A stretch of 64,000 nt of DNA from Sphingomonas crusticola (GTDB lineage: Bacteria; Pseudomonadota; Alphaproteobacteria; Sphingomonadales; Sphingomonadaceae): the NCBI RefSeq assembly GCF_003391115.1, contig NZ_QTJP01000001.1:310001-374000 (forward strand), in the 5' to 3' direction. A program made the translations under genes and the position numbers. The notes below the pieces were generated by a model, which saw only the letters and a list, made by a program, of their open reading frames with translations, ran no database searches and was not told where the DNA came from. Every line of letters begins with the position of its first letter. Position 1 is the stretch's first letter. Below are positions 9,648 through 18,780 of this stretch, in pieces.

Positions 9648-10574
9648 TCAGATGCCGGCGGCGGCCGCCACTTCAGCGGCGAAGTCGCTGGCTTCCTTCT
9701 CGATGCCCTCGCCAAGCTGGAAGCGGACATAATCGATCAGCGCGATCGATCCGCCCGCGTCCTTGGCTGCCTGCGCGATGACGTCGGCAATCTTGGTCTT
9801 GTTGTCCATGACGAACAGCTGCGAGGTCAGCGCATTTTCCTTACGGAACTTGGCGATCGCGCCCTCCACCATCTTCTCGATGATGTTCTGCGGCTTGCCC
9901 GAACCGGCCGCCTTTTCCATCGCAATGGCGCGCTCACGCTCGACCAGTGCCTCGTCGAGGCCCTCTTCGTGCAGCGCCAACGGATTGGCCGCGGCGATAT
10001 GCATGGCAAGGCTCTTGCCGAGCGCCTCGATCTTGTCGACCGGCGCCGAACCCTCGAGCGCGACCAGCACGCCGATCTTGCCGATGCCGGGGCCGGCAGC
10101 GTTGTGGACGTAGGACACGACCGCGCCCTCGTTGACCGACACAACCTTGGCGCGGCGCAGCTGCTGGTTCTCGCCGATCGTGGCGATATTGGCAGTCAGC
10201 TTGTCCTGCACCGAACCTTCGCCGCCGGGATAGGAGGCCGAGGCGAGCGCCTCGATACTGTCGCCAGTCGTGAGCGCCAGCTTAGAAACCGTGCGAACAA
10301 AGTCCTGGAACTGTTCGTTCTTGGCGACGAAATCCGTTTCCGAATTGACCTCGACCGCGGCGCCCTTCTTGCCTTCGACGGCAACGCCGACGAGACCTTC
10401 AGCGGCCGTGCGGCCCGATTTCTTGGCAGCGGTGGCGAGGCCTTTGGTACGCAGCCAATCGATGGCAGCTTCCATGTCGCCGCCATTTTCGGTCAGCGCC
10501 TTCTTGCAATCCATCATGCCGGCACCCGAGCGCTCGCGCAGGTCCTTCACGGCAGCAGCGGTAATCTCCGCCAT
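9648..10574 (-). CDS. tsf: Translation elongation factor Ts
   Basis: This 308-aa protein is the nucleotide exchange factor for EF-Tu. It opens with the UBA-like N-terminal domain, including [16 protein letters not shown], and continues with [10 protein letters not shown], which contains the Asp-Phe pair that disrupts the EF-Tu magnesium site. It lies directly after rpsB with a 98-bp gap that holds two hairpins. Confidence 0.97.
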   Translation of the reverse strand: MAEITAAAVKDLRERSGAGMMDCKKALTENGGDMEAAIDWLRTKGLATAAKKSGRTAAEGLVGVAVEGKKGAAVEVNSETDFVAKNEQFQDFVRTVSKLALTTGDSIEALASASYPGGEGSVQDKLTANIATIGENQQLRRAKVVSVNEGAVVSYVHNAAGPGIGKIGVLVALEGSAPVDKIEALGKSLAMHIAAANPLALHEEGLDEALVERERAIAMEKAAGSGKPQNIIEKMVEGAIAKFRKENALTSQLFVMDNKTKIADVIAQAAKDAGGSIALIDYVRFQLGEGIEKEASDFAAEVAAAAGI

Positions 10575-10602
10575 TGTTCTGATCCTTTCAAAATGCAGAA
10601 AT

Positions 10603-10661
10603 GTGCCCCCGCCGAAGCGGAGGCACGTTCGGCCCGTTCACATCCGCCACACGGGCGGATG
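10603..10661 (-). promoter_or_regulatory. Two adjacent hairpins in the rpsB-tsf spacer
   Basis: On the minus strand the spacer first forms CATCCGCC/GGCGGATG (10641-10661, 8-bp perfect stem). It then forms a longer stem of GTGCC...GGCAC type (10603-10626, about 10 bp with a TTC loop). No T-run follows. rpsB-tsf spacers in other bacteria often hold an attenuator that sets the S2 to EF-Ts ratio, and these structures would fit that role. Confidence 0.45.
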
Positions 10662-10672
10662 CACCGGAAATG

Positions 10673-11425
10673 TTACGCCAGCGCTTCTTCGGCCGGCGGA
10701 GCTTCGGCCGCACCGAAATCCTCACCGGAGGAGAGGCGGCCCTGCGTGTTGCCGCGGGTCGCCGCTTCGGCGATCGCATCGCAATAGAGGCGAATGGCGC
10801 GCGAAGCGTCGTCATTGGCCGGGATCGGGAAAGCGATGCCGTCGGGGCTGACATTGGAGTCGAGGATCGCGACGACCGGAATGCCGAGCGTATTGGCTTC
10901 CTTGATCGCCAGCTCTTCCTTGTTGGCGTCGATCACGAACATCACGTCCGGAATGCCGCCCATGTCGCGGATGCCGCCGAGCGATTGCTCGAGCTTGTCG
11001 CGCTCGCGGGTGAGCTGCAGCACTTCCTTCTTGGTAAGGCCGTGCGTATCGCCCGAAAGCTGCTCCTCAAGGCTCTTGAAGCGCTTGATCGAACCCGAAA
11101 TGGTCTTCCAGTTGGTGAGCATGCCGCCCAGCCAGCGATGGTTGACGAAATGCTGGCCCGACTGACGCGCCGCGTCCGCGATCGGATCCTGCGCCTGGCG
11201 CTTGGTGCCGACGAACAGCACCTTGCCGCCCGCGGCGACGGTCGAGCTAATGAAGTCAAGCGCGCGCGCGAACAGCGGCACGGTCTGCGACAGGTCGATG
11301 ATGTGAACGCCGTTGCGATCGCCAAAGATGTAAGGCTTCATCTTCGGATTCCAGCGATGCGTCTGGTGACCGAAATGTGCACCTGCGTCGAGCAGCTGCT
11401 GCATGGTAACGGCACGTGCCGCCAT
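10673..11425 (-). CDS. rpsB: 30S ribosomal protein S2
   Basis: This 250-aa protein of the small ribosomal subunit shows [29 protein letters not shown] and the [13 protein letters not shown]-type segment (here IPDVMFVID). The ATG at 11425 follows a clear TAGGAGAA ribosome binding site, whereas the open frame continues to 11506 without one. It is the first gene of the long minus-strand run. The C-terminal extension is acidic and Ala/Glu-rich. Confidence 0.97.
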   Translation of the reverse strand: MAARAVTMQQLLDAGAHFGHQTHRWNPKMKPYIFGDRNGVHIIDLSQTVPLFARALDFISSTVAAGGKVLFVGTKRQAQDPIADAARQSGQHFVNHRWLGGMLTNWKTISGSIKRFKSLEEQLSGDTHGLTKKEVLQLTRERDKLEQSLGGIRDMGGIPDVMFVIDANKEELAIKEANTLGIPVVAILDSNVSPDGIAFPIPANDDASRAIRLYCDAIAEAATRGNTQGRLSSGEDFGAAEAPPAEEALA

Positions 11426-11888
11426 GGTAATTCTCCTAACCCGGTTGAACCTCTGTGGAGCAGGAACCGTGGATGACTCCGCGGCACCGGTATGGATGCT
11501 CCACATGTGGAATGGGCGGGCACTTAGGAGTGGCGGCCGGAAAAAGCAAGTCTTGCCAGCCCGTCCGAAGCGGCGGTGCGCCGCGGCGGCAGGACGGCAT
11601 CCCCAGTCGTAAAATAAAAAAACACCGGAAACGAACTTGATAATCGGGCAGGTGCGGCCGCCCGACGTGCGCGTGGCGAATGTGAGGACAATGATGACGG
11701 CATCACCTCGCCAAGGAAGTCAAACCTGAGAAAGAGCCGAAAGCCGCATGGGCGCGGCGAAGGCGACGGCGTACGCTAACTACGTACGAATGTCAATGTT
11801 GGGGCTTGTTCGATAGCTGTGAACAGGCGCGAACCTTGACCGCCCTCCACTTACGCCTTCCACCGCTTTCGCGACACCAAGGCAGGCA
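11426..11888. other. Long non-coding gap upstream of rpsB
   Basis: About 460 bp with no convincing gene. Short open frames here lack ribosome binding sites and protein-like composition. On the minus strand a TTGACA (11791-11796) is followed 17 bp later by TACGCC (11768-11773), a weak candidate rpsB promoter that would give a leader of about 340 nt. An A-rich run (AAAATAAAAAAAC, near 11610-11622) lies mid-gap. No tRNA or other RNA gene could be recognised. Confidence 0.4.
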
Positions 11889-11917
11889 TTGACATACGAA
11901 CAAACCAAGAACATAGG
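11889..11917 (+). promoter_or_regulatory. Probable SOS promoter: TTGACA, LexA-type box in the spacer, weak -10
   Basis: TTGACA (11889-11894) is followed by a 17-bp spacer and CATAGG (11912-11917, three of six matches to TATAAT). Filling the spacer is GAAC-AAACCAA-GAAC (11898-11912), the exact GAAC-N7-GAAC complement of the alphaproteobacterial LexA box GTTC-N7-GTTC. A repressor bound here would block RNA polymerase. The promoter reads toward the small membrane-protein gene at 11989. Sequence facts are direct; LexA binding is inferred. Confidence 0.6.
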
Positions 11918-11988
11918 GAACGGGTTCGTGAATGCCTTGTTTCCGCACCATCGCTTGGGACGGTCGGAACCCAGCCGGAGATTGTTCG

Positions 11989-12213
11989 ATGCTTCAAAGT
12001 GTTGCGACCTTGATCTCACTATTCATCGCCGCAGGCATGATCGCGGTAATCGCTGGCGTGCTGGCTGATGACTGGGTGAAGATCATGCATGCATTGGGCT
12101 TGCATGCCCCTATCGAGAGTGCCTCGCCGGTTCGTGCGCGCCCCCCGGGAGATCGCCGGGCGCGCGTCGTGCGGGTCAGGTCGCAGTCCGCTCCGCTGCG
12201 CGCCGCCGCTTAA
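11989..12213 (+). CDS. Small single-pass membrane protein, candidate SOS-regulated
   Basis: This 74-aa protein of unknown function has one hydrophobic helix at about residues 5-25 (LISLFIAAGMIAVIAGVLA). A short amphipathic stretch follows, then a basic C-terminal tail with eight arginines between residues 49 and 71. The start at 11989 has GGAG 8 nt upstream; an in-frame ATG at 11932 would add 19 residues but has no such site. It lies about 70 bp downstream of a promoter that contains a LexA-type box. Its 3' end overlaps the convergent pssA gene by 38 bp. Small SOS-induced membrane proteins in Caulobacter (SidA, DidA) inhibit division; similarity here is only in size, topology and control. Confidence 0.6.
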   Translation: MLQSVATLISLFIAAGMIAVIAGVLADDWVKIMHALGLHAPIESASPVRARPPGDRRARVVRVRSQSAPLRAAA

Positions 12214-13024
12214 CCCGAGCGTAGCTTCGCACCGCAAACGGGATAGCCACTGCGTAGAGGATGACCGCTATGGCCAAAGTCGCCCACGGCGCGGTCAGCA
12301 TGGCGGCCCCGATCAGACCGATCAAAAGCAGGGCCGGCAGGCGGAACTCGCGCCGCAAGCGGAATGAGCTCCAGCCGTAGGTCGCGAAATCCGAGATCAT
12401 CAGGAAGGCCACGAACAAGGTCCACGGCGCGACCACATAGCTGCGCGCGAATATGTCCTGGAGGCGCGGCAGATCGGCATCGCCGAGCGCCAGCCACAAT
12501 ATCACCGGCAGCAGCGCCATCGCCGCCCCCGCCGGTGCCGGGGCACCGGTCAGGAAGCCTGCGGATTTGTGGGGCTGCCATTCGCTATCGATCTGCGAAT
12601 TGAACCGCGCCAGCCGCAATGCGCAGCAGACCGCATGGGCGAGCGCGACCACCCAGCCATATTTGGGAATATATTGCAGCGCCCACAGATAGAGGATGAC
12701 CGCCGGCGAGACACCAAAGGCGATCACGTCGGACAGCGAATCGAGCTCCGCCCCGAACCGGCTTTCCGCCTTGAGCAAGCGCGCGACCCGCCCATCGAGG
12801 CCGTCCAATACACCTGCGATCACGATCGCGCCGACGGCCTTCTCCCATTCCCCGGCGATTGCGAAGCGCACGCCCGTCAGGCCGAAGCACAAGGCGAGCG
12901 CGGTAACGGCATTGGGCATGACCGCACGCAGCGGGATGCCGCGCCGTGTTCCACGAGGACGGATCAAGTGCCGTCGCTCACTGGGCGACGCCGGTGACGC
13001 GCTCGGTGTCGCCGATGCGGGCAA
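12176..13024 (-). CDS. pssA: CDP-diacylglycerol--serine O-phosphatidyltransferase
   Basis: This 282-aa membrane enzyme makes phosphatidylserine from CDP-DAG and serine. The CDP-alcohol phosphotransferase motif is complete: DGLDGRVAR, eight residues, then G-x3-D-x3-D ([10 protein letters not shown]). Several hydrophobic helices follow. It is downstream of psd, which consumes its product, so the pair makes phosphatidylethanolamine. The ATG at 13024 overlaps psd by 47 bp. A TTG at 12967, just after the psd stop, is an alternative that would drop 19 low-complexity residues. Confidence 0.92.
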   Translation of the reverse strand: MPASATPSASPASPSERRHLIRPRGTRRGIPLRAVMPNAVTALALCFGLTGVRFAIAGEWEKAVGAIVIAGVLDGLDGRVARLLKAESRFGAELDSLSDVIAFGVSPAVILYLWALQYIPKYGWVVALAHAVCCALRLARFNSQIDSEWQPHKSAGFLTGAPAPAGAAMALLPVILWLALGDADLPRLQDIFARSYVVAPWTLFVAFLMISDFATYGWSSFRLRREFRLPALLLIGLIGAAMLTAPWATLAIAVILYAVAIPFAVRSYARVKRRRAAERTAT

Positions 13025-13712
13025 GGATGGTCTCGCCAGCGATCGATCGCTGGCCGAGCGTTACCTTCGGCGCGGTTCCGGCCGGCAGATAGACATCGAC
13101 GCGGCTGCCGAACCGAATCAGCCCGACGCGCTGGCCGGCCGCGACCATGTCGCCGGATTTGACGAAGGGCACGATGCGTCGCGCGACCAGCCCGGCAATC
13201 TGGGTGAAGCCGATCAGCGTGCCGTCTGAACTGCTCATCAAGAAATGCTGGCGCTCATTCTCCTCACTGGCCTTGTCGAGGCTGGCGTTGAGGAATTTGC
13301 CGGCGATGTAGACGACCCGCGCGATCGTGCCGGATATCGGCGCACGATTGATGTGCACGTCGAACACACTCATGAAGATCGATACGCGCATGCACGGACC
13401 GGGCGGCAGACCGCCTTCCCCACCCAATTCAAACGGGGGTTCGACCTCCTGGATCATGGTCACGAGTCCATCGGCCGGCGCGACGATCAGGCCCAGCCCC
13501 TGCGGCACGCTGCGAATGGGATCGCGGAAGAAGGCGGCAACCCAAATTGTCACGCCGACCATCAGCCAGGCAAGCAGCGGCACGTGCAGCAGGAACAGGC
13601 CCGCCGTGATCACGCCCGCTATCACCGCGAACTTGCGGCCTTCGGGATGGACGGAGGGCCAACGCCACTGGGCGCTTGGCGTCGTATCGGGCCGGGTTTC
13701 AAGGGAGCTCAT
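12978..13712 (-). CDS. psd: Phosphatidylserine decarboxylase (short PSD-A type proenzyme)
   Basis: This 244-aa proenzyme has two N-terminal transmembrane segments (about 28-60), the conserved [15 protein letters not shown] block and the self-cleavage site Gly202-Ser203 in [11 protein letters not shown]. Ser203 would become the pyruvoyl group. It decarboxylates phosphatidylserine to phosphatidylethanolamine. The open frame runs far upstream, but that part is antisense to icd; the ATG at 13712 gives the family N-terminus. It is divergent from icd across a 99-bp region that must hold both promoters. Confidence 0.95.
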   Translation of the reverse strand: MSSLETRPDTTPSAQWRWPSVHPEGRKFAVIAGVITAGLFLLHVPLLAWLMVGVTIWVAAFFRDPIRSVPQGLGLIVAPADGLVTMIQEVEPPFELGGEGGLPPGPCMRVSIFMSVFDVHINRAPISGTIARVVYIAGKFLNASLDKASEENERQHFLMSSSDGTLIGFTQIAGLVARRIVPFVKSGDMVAAGQRVGLIRFGSRVDVYLPAGTAPKVTLGQRSIAGETILARIGDTERVTGVAQ

Positions 13713-13811
13713 AAGGTCGCTTTCTAGGCGCCCCCTTTCGCCCTGACAATCTTGTGCACGCCCCGCCCCCGCCCTAGGAGGCGCGCAAACCTCCATTACG
13801 GGAATTGCGAT

Positions 13812-15032
13812 ATGGCGAAGATCAAGGTGAAGACGCCCGTCGTCGAAATCGACGGCGACGAGATGACGCGGATCATCTGGGAATGGATTCGCGAACGCCT
13901 GATCAAGCCGTATCTCGACATCGACCTGGAATATTACGACCTGAGCATCGAGCATCGCGATGCGACCAACGACCAGGTTACCGTCGACAGCGCGCATGCC
14001 ATTCAAAAATATGGCGTCGGCGTGAAGTGCGCGACGATCACTCCCGACGAGCAGCGCGTCGAGGAATTCGGGCTCAAGAAGATGTGGAAGTCGCCCAACG
14101 GCACGATCCGCAACATCCTTGGCGGCGTCGTTTTCCGCGAGCCGATCGTGATCCAGAACGTTCCGCGCCTGATCCCGGGCTGGACCAAGCCGATCGTGGT
14201 CGGCCGTCACGCTTTCGGCGATCAATATAAGGCAACCGACTTCCTCGTCCCCGGCAAGGGCAAGCTCACCATGAAGTGGCAGGGTGAGGATGGCCAGGTG
14301 ATCGAGGAAGAGGTGTTCAACTTCCCCGGCGCCGGCGTGGCGATGGGTATGTACAATCTCGACGAGTCGATTCGCGACTTCGCGCGCGCCAGCCTGAATT
14401 ATGGCCTGGGCCGTAAGTGGCCGGTCTATCTCTCGACCAAGAACACGATCCTCAAGGCCTATGACGGTCGGTTCAAGGATATCTTTGCTGACGTTTTCGA
14501 GAGCGAATTCAAGGATTCGTTCAAGGATGCTGGCATCGTATACGAACACCGCCTGATCGACGACATGGTCGCCAGCGCGCTCAAGTGGCATGGTGAGTTC
14601 GTCTGGGCCTGCAAGAATTACGACGGCGACGTGCAGTCCGATCAGGTCGCGCAGGGCTTCGGCTCGCTCGGCCTGATGACGTCGGTGCTGATGACGCCGG
14701 ACGGCAAGACGATCGAGGCCGAGGCCGCGCACGGCACCGTCACGCGCCACTATCGCCAGCATCAGCAGGGCAAGGCGACCTCGACCAACCCGATCGCGTC
14801 GATCTTCGCGTGGACCGGCGGCCTGAAATTCCGCGGCAAGTTCGACGACACGCCCGACGTCACCCGCTTCGCGGAGGAGCTGGAGAAGGTCTGCATCGAG
14901 ACTGTCGAAGGCGGCGCCATGACCAAGGATCTGGCCCTGCTGGTCGGTCCCGACCAGGCATGGATGACCACTGAGCAATTCTTCGAGGCGGTTCGCGCCA
15001 ACCTGGAGCAGAAGATGGCGAGCTGGGCGTAA
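13812..15032 (+). CDS. icd: NADP-dependent isocitrate dehydrogenase
   Basis: This 406-aa cytoplasmic TCA-cycle enzyme is of the homodimeric, eukaryote-like type common in alphaproteobacteria. It begins [20 protein letters not shown] and shows the substrate-binding [12 protein letters not shown] and the signature covering [20 protein letters not shown]. The ATG at 13812 is preferred to an upstream in-frame ATG at 13752, because the family N-terminus begins there. The gene stands alone and is followed by two palindromes. Confidence 0.97.
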   Translation: MAKIKVKTPVVEIDGDEMTRIIWEWIRERLIKPYLDIDLEYYDLSIEHRDATNDQVTVDSAHAIQKYGVGVKCATITPDEQRVEEFGLKKMWKSPNGTIRNILGGVVFREPIVIQNVPRLIPGWTKPIVVGRHAFGDQYKATDFLVPGKGKLTMKWQGEDGQVIEEEVFNFPGAGVAMGMYNLDESIRDFARASLNYGLGRKWPVYLSTKNTILKAYDGRFKDIFADVFESEFKDSFKDAGIVYEHRLIDDMVASALKWHGEFVWACKNYDGDVQSDQVAQGFGSLGLMTSVLMTPDGKTIEAEAAHGTVTRHYRQHQQGKATSTNPIASIFAWTGGLKFRGKFDDTPDVTRFAEELEKVCIETVEGGAMTKDLALLVGPDQAWMTTEQFFEAVRANLEQKMASWA

Positions 15033-15053
15033 GCCCGACCAATCAAGCCGTCG

Positions 15054-15131
15054 CCCCGGACCTGTTCCGGGGTCCACAGGGGCTCGGGCGACACGTTCGG
15101 GGCTGGGTGGATGCCGGAACAAGTCCGGCAT
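15054..15131. repeat. Pair of REP-like palindromes downstream of icd
   Basis: Two perfect hairpins lie 38 bp apart: CCCCGGA-CCTGT-TCCGGGG (15054-15072) and ATGCCGGA-ACAAG-TCCGGCAT (15111-15131). The loops are near-complements of each other, so the two units face in opposite directions. The second has the same 8+5+8 geometry and ACAAG loop as the palindrome at 47332-47352, with changed but still paired stem bases. They probably also serve as 3' ends for icd and the convergent monooxygenase gene. Confidence 0.65.
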
Positions 15132-15153
15132 GACGGGCTGAGCGGCGAGCGCG

Positions 15154-16356
15154 CTACGCTTTTGGTGAACGGATATGCTCGCGTCTGATGCCCAGCCCGA
15201 GCACTCGCGCCGGAATGCGCTGGCTCAGGGGAACGGCATTGATCAGCCGCACCAGCCCGCTTGCTTTGGGTGACCGGTTACGAAAGGCGGCACCGATCAC
15301 TCTTTCGTGAACCAGCCGTTGCATGCCCTGGATGACCCGCACCGCCAGCATGCGCCGGTGCTGGACGCCGGGCGTCAGCGTGTCGAGCGGCTCACCCCGC
15401 GCCATCGGCCCCGCCAGGATGTTCGCGGCTGCCACGGCGTCCTGGATGGCGAGGTTGATACCTACGCCGCCGACCGGCGACATCGCATGGGCGGCATCGC
15501 CGATCGCAAGCAGGCCGGGCGCGTGCCACCGGGTGAGGCGGTCGAGCGAAACGGTGAGCAATTTGATATCGTCGAATGATCCTAGCGCCGAGATCCGATC
15601 GCGCAGGATGGGCGCGGTCGCGATCACATCCGCCCGAAAGCGCTCTATCCCCTCCCCGCGCACAGCATCGGCACTGCCCTTGGGAATGACGCGGGCGCAT
15701 TGAAAATAGTCACCACGGTCGATCGCGACCACCATCTGCCCATTGCCGATATAGCCTTGGGTGCGATTGTCGGGCGTGCGCTGCTTGGGAACGCGAAACC
15801 AGAAGACATCGATCGGGGCGCCGAGATCGTGAAGCGGCAATGCCGCGGCGCCACGCAGGACCGATCCACGCCCGTCCGCTGCGAGGACCAGCTTCGCACG
15901 AACAGCCTCGCCGGTGCGGGTGCGGACACCGACTATACGGTTACCATCATGAATCAGATCGACCGCTTCGCTATTCATGCGAAGCGTGAAGGCGGGCAAC
16001 TTCCTTGCCTCGCCCGCCAGAAAGTCCAGAAATTCCCATTGCGGCATCATCGCGATGAACCGACCGCGGCCCGGCAGATGCGAGAAATCGGCAATCCGGA
16101 GCGTTTCGCCGCCGATAACCGCCCCGACATCATAGACCTTGTCGTGGGGCCGCTCGAGCAGGGCGTCGAGCAAGCCCAATTCGTCGAACAGGTCGAGCGT
16201 CGATGGATGGACCGTGTCGCCGCGGAAATCACGGAGGAAATCGCCGTGCTTCTCCAGCACGGTGGTGCGCACGCCGGCCCGCGCGAACAGATAGCCGGCC
16301 ATCATTCCGGCAGGCCCGCCGCCGACGACACAAAGATCGGTTTCGTTATCGGCCAT
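15154..16356 (-). CDS. FAD-dependent oxidoreductase (aromatic-ring hydroxylase-like)
   Basis: This 400-aa protein belongs to the PheA/TfdB-type FAD monooxygenase superfamily. The N-terminal dinucleotide-binding motif is [13 protein letters not shown], followed by [21 protein letters not shown]. The second FAD motif is [21 protein letters not shown], near residue 280. A DG-x-x-S segment ([11 protein letters not shown]) lies between. The substrate is not predictable from sequence. It is divergent from the antiporter gene, and starts only 56 bp from it. Confidence 0.85.
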   Translation of the reverse strand: MADNETDLCVVGGGPAGMMAGYLFARAGVRTTVLEKHGDFLRDFRGDTVHPSTLDLFDELGLLDALLERPHDKVYDVGAVIGGETLRIADFSHLPGRGRFIAMMPQWEFLDFLAGEARKLPAFTLRMNSEAVDLIHDGNRIVGVRTRTGEAVRAKLVLAADGRGSVLRGAAALPLHDLGAPIDVFWFRVPKQRTPDNRTQGYIGNGQMVVAIDRGDYFQCARVIPKGSADAVRGEGIERFRADVIATAPILRDRISALGSFDDIKLLTVSLDRLTRWHAPGLLAIGDAAHAMSPVGGVGINLAIQDAVAAANILAGPMARGEPLDTLTPGVQHRRMLAVRVIQGMQRLVHERVIGAAFRNRSPKASGLVRLINAVPLSQRIPARVLGLGIRREHIRSPKA

Positions 16357-16412
16357 CGCGTTCCTCTCGCCCCCCTCTAGCCTTCTCGGCCGAACCGGGC
16401 AAAGGTCGGCGC

Positions 16413-18182
16413 ATGGCGCTCCCGATCGATTCCTCCGGTTTCAGCGATGCGCTCGTCATCCTTGGCGCCGCCGGTCTCGTCATCCCCGCTTTCGCCCGCC
16501 TCAAGATCAACCCGGTTATCGGCTTCATTCTGGTCGGCATCGCGGTCGGGCCCGCCGGTCTCGGCCGGTTCGTACCGGTGGCGCCGTGGTTGTTCTATGC
16601 GACCATCACGGATCCGCATGCGATCGAGCCGTTCGCGGAGCTGGGCATCGTCATGCTGCTCTTCTCGATCGGGCTGGAATTGTCGTTCCGGCGCCTGTGG
16701 ACGATGCGGCGGGAGGTGTTCGGCCTGGGGGCGGCCGAGCTGATCGGCTGCGCCCTGCTGCTGTCGCTGGGCTTCATCGCCTTCGGGGAAGGGATGGGCA
16801 CTGCGTTCGGGCTGGGGATCGCCCTGGCTTTGTCCTCAACCGCGCTGGTGCTGCCAATCGCAGGCACCAGCGGCCCGGTGGGCGAACGCGCCTTCGCGAT
16901 GCTGCTGTTCGAGGATCTGGCGCTGGTGCCGATCATCTTCGCGCTCGGCGCGCTGGCGCCGCACGGTGGCAGCGCCTGGCCCGAAATGGTGCGTACCCTG
17001 CTGATCGGCGGCGGGACGATCGCCGCCATGTTGCTGCTCGGCCGGATCGCCCTACCCCGCCTGTTCGCACAGGCGGCGCGTACAAAGAGCCCCGAGCTGT
17101 TCCTTGCCGCGAGCCTGCTCGTCGTCATCCTCGCCAGCGTCGCGACCGCTGCCGCCGGTCTTTCGCCGATCGTGGGAGCGCTGATCGCCGGAATCCTGAT
17201 TGCCGAGACGGACTATCATGAGGAGGTCGAGGCAATGACCGCGCCCTTCAAGGGGCTCGCTCTGGGTATCTTCCTGCTCAGCGTCGGCATGTCGCTGGAT
17301 TTGTCGGTCGTGGCCGCGCGCTGGGCGGAATTGCTGCTGGCGCTCGCCGGCGTGATCGCGGTCAAGGCCGTGGTCACCGGCCTCCTCCTGCGGGTCGGAG
17401 GCGCACGGCGGGGTGTCAGCCTGGAAACCGGGCTGCTGATGTCTGCGCCGGCCGAGACCACCTTGATCGTCCTTGGGACGGCAGCGGCGGGCGGCCTGAT
17501 CGGGCCGGCAACGGCGACTTTCTGGGAAATCGTCACCGCGCTTGGCCTCACGATCACGCCCTTGCTGGCGCAGGTGGGAAGTGCCCTGTCCAAGCGCGTA
17601 GAACGGCGCAGCAGCGACGCGCCGTTGCCGCCGGCGGACATAAGCAAGCCGCGGGTCCTGATCATCGGCTTCGGCCGCGTCGGCCGGCTGGTCGCGCAAA
17701 TGCTCGACGCGCATAAGCGCCCCTACCTGGCGATCGATGCGGACGCCGATCTTGTCAGTTCGGCCCGCGAGCGCGGCTACCACGCATCGTTCGGAGATAT
17801 CGTCCGTCCGGGCATGATCGAACGGCTGGATGTCGCCAGGGCCAGCGCAATCGTACTCACGATGGACGATCCGGTGCAGGTCGTGCGCCTGACCAAGGTG
17901 TTACGCACGCAGTTTCCGGAACTCACGATTGTCGCCCGCGCGCGTGATCCCAATCATGCCGCGCAGCTCTACCGGGCCGGCGCGACCGATGCGGTGCCGG
18001 AGACGGTCGAATCGTCGCTGCAGCTGTCGGAGGCGGTGCTGGTCGATCTGGGATTGGCGATGGGGCCGGTCATCGCGTCGATCCACGACAAAAGGGCACA
18101 ATTGCGCGCCAAGATCATGGAGATGGCGGAATTGTCCCGCGAGCCGCCGCTCAGACGGCGGCAGCTCGGGGACGAGACCTAG
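16413..18182 (+). CDS. Monovalent cation:proton antiporter, KefB/KefC-like, with RCK domain
   Basis: This 589-aa inner membrane protein has about twelve hydrophobic helices in the first 390 residues (Na+/H+ exchanger fold, including SSTALVLPI and FEDLALVPI). A cytoplasmic RCK_N domain starts near residue 411 (RVLIIGFGRVGRLVAQ). The architecture matches CPA2 transporters such as KefB/KefC, which exchange K+ for H+. The ATG at 16413 begins the membrane domain; the upstream part of the frame is antisense to the monooxygenase. It converges on ahpD with 2 bp between stops. Confidence 0.88.
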   Translation: MALPIDSSGFSDALVILGAAGLVIPAFARLKINPVIGFILVGIAVGPAGLGRFVPVAPWLFYATITDPHAIEPFAELGIVMLLFSIGLELSFRRLWTMRREVFGLGAAELIGCALLLSLGFIAFGEGMGTAFGLGIALALSSTALVLPIAGTSGPVGERAFAMLLFEDLALVPIIFALGALAPHGGSAWPEMVRTLLIGGGTIAAMLLLGRIALPRLFAQAARTKSPELFLAASLLVVILASVATAAAGLSPIVGALIAGILIAETDYHEEVEAMTAPFKGLALGIFLLSVGMSLDLSVVAARWAELLLALAGVIAVKAVVTGLLLRVGGARRGVSLETGLLMSAPAETTLIVLGTAAAGGLIGPATATFWEIVTALGLTITPLLAQVGSALSKRVERRSSDAPLPPADISKPRVLIIGFGRVGRLVAQMLDAHKRPYLAIDADADLVSSARERGYHASFGDIVRPGMIERLDVARASAIVLTMDDPVQVVRLTKVLRTQFPELTIVARARDPNHAAQLYRAGATDAVPETVESSLQLSEAVLVDLGLAMGPVIASIHDKRAQLRAKIMEMAELSREPPLRRRQLGDET

Positions 18183-18184
18183 TC

Positions 18185-18706
18185 CTAGACGCGGGTGGCG
18201 TGCACCGTCGCCGCAGCGGTCATCACCGAACCGATGCGCGCCGCCGCCTGAATGACGTCGGCGGCAACGCCATGGCTCTTGAGAACCTTTTCGTGGCTGT
18301 CGATGCACATGCCGCAGCCATTCTGCGCCGAGACGGCCAGGCTGAACAGTTCGAAGTCCGCCTTGTCGATGCCGGGATTGCCGATCACGTTCATGCGCAG
18401 CTTGGCCGGGAGCGTTGCATATTCCTTGTTCGAGGCAAGGTGGGTGAAGCGGTAATAGACGTTGTTCATCGCCATGATCGCGGCTGCTGCGCGGGCCGCA
18501 TTGGCCGCTTCGGGCGAGAGCTTGGGCGCGCATTCGGCTTCGGCTGCTTCGACGAGGGGCTTGTAGGCCGAGCCGTGGGCGGTGGTGAGCAGCAGGCCAT
18601 ATTTGCGCTGGTCGCCGAGCGTCTGATCGCCGGCGAGGGAATTCAGGTTGAGGCGGATGTCCTTGGCATAATCGGGCAAGGCTTCCGCAAATTCACGAAG
18701 CGACAT
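18185..18706 (-). CDS. ahpD: Alkyl hydroperoxidase AhpD
   Basis: This 173-aa protein has the active-site pattern Cys131-Gly-Met-Cys134 with His138 and an upstream Glu119, as in mycobacterial AhpD. AhpD reduces AhpC through this thiol pair. The start at 18706 follows CAGGAGAAA, a strong ribosome binding site. It lies downstream of ahpC, separated by a terminator-like hairpin, so it may be made at a lower level. It converges on the antiporter gene. Confidence 0.93.
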   Translation of the reverse strand: MSLREFAEALPDYAKDIRLNLNSLAGDQTLGDQRKYGLLLTTAHGSAYKPLVEAAEAECAPKLSPEAANAARAAAAIMAMNNVYYRFTHLASNKEYATLPAKLRMNVIGNPGIDKADFELFSLAVSAQNGCGMCIDSHEKVLKSHGVAADVIQAAARIGSVMTAAATVHATRV

Positions 18707-18730
18707 GGTTTCTCCTGTTACAGGCGTGAA

Positions 18731-18765
18731 AAGGGCGCGAGCGGCGGTTGCCACCCGCGCCCCTT
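18731..18765 (-). terminator. Terminator-like hairpin between ahpC and ahpD
   Basis: On the minus strand AAGGGGCGCG-type sequence pairs with CGCGCCCTT around an inner stem-loop, followed at once by TTTT. This fits a leaky intrinsic terminator that lowers ahpD expression relative to ahpC. Confidence 0.5.
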
Positions 18766-18780
18766 CGATATTGGTCGTGT

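Noticed and set aside
11808-11835. GTTC and GAAC words near the LexA-type box (for example GAAC-N6-GAAC)
   Set aside because: Spacing is 6 or 9 rather than 7, so these do not meet the LexA pattern and are not counted as sites.
11780-12019. Minus-strand 79-codon frame in the gap upstream of rpsB
   Set aside because: No ribosome binding site or recognisable composition, and it covers the candidate SOS promoter on the other strand.
13713-15131. Open frame on the minus strand upstream of psd that would make a 717-aa protein
   Set aside because: It is antisense to icd and has the Leu/Asp/Arg-rich composition typical of shadow frames in high-GC DNA. The psd start at 13712 gives the family N-terminus.
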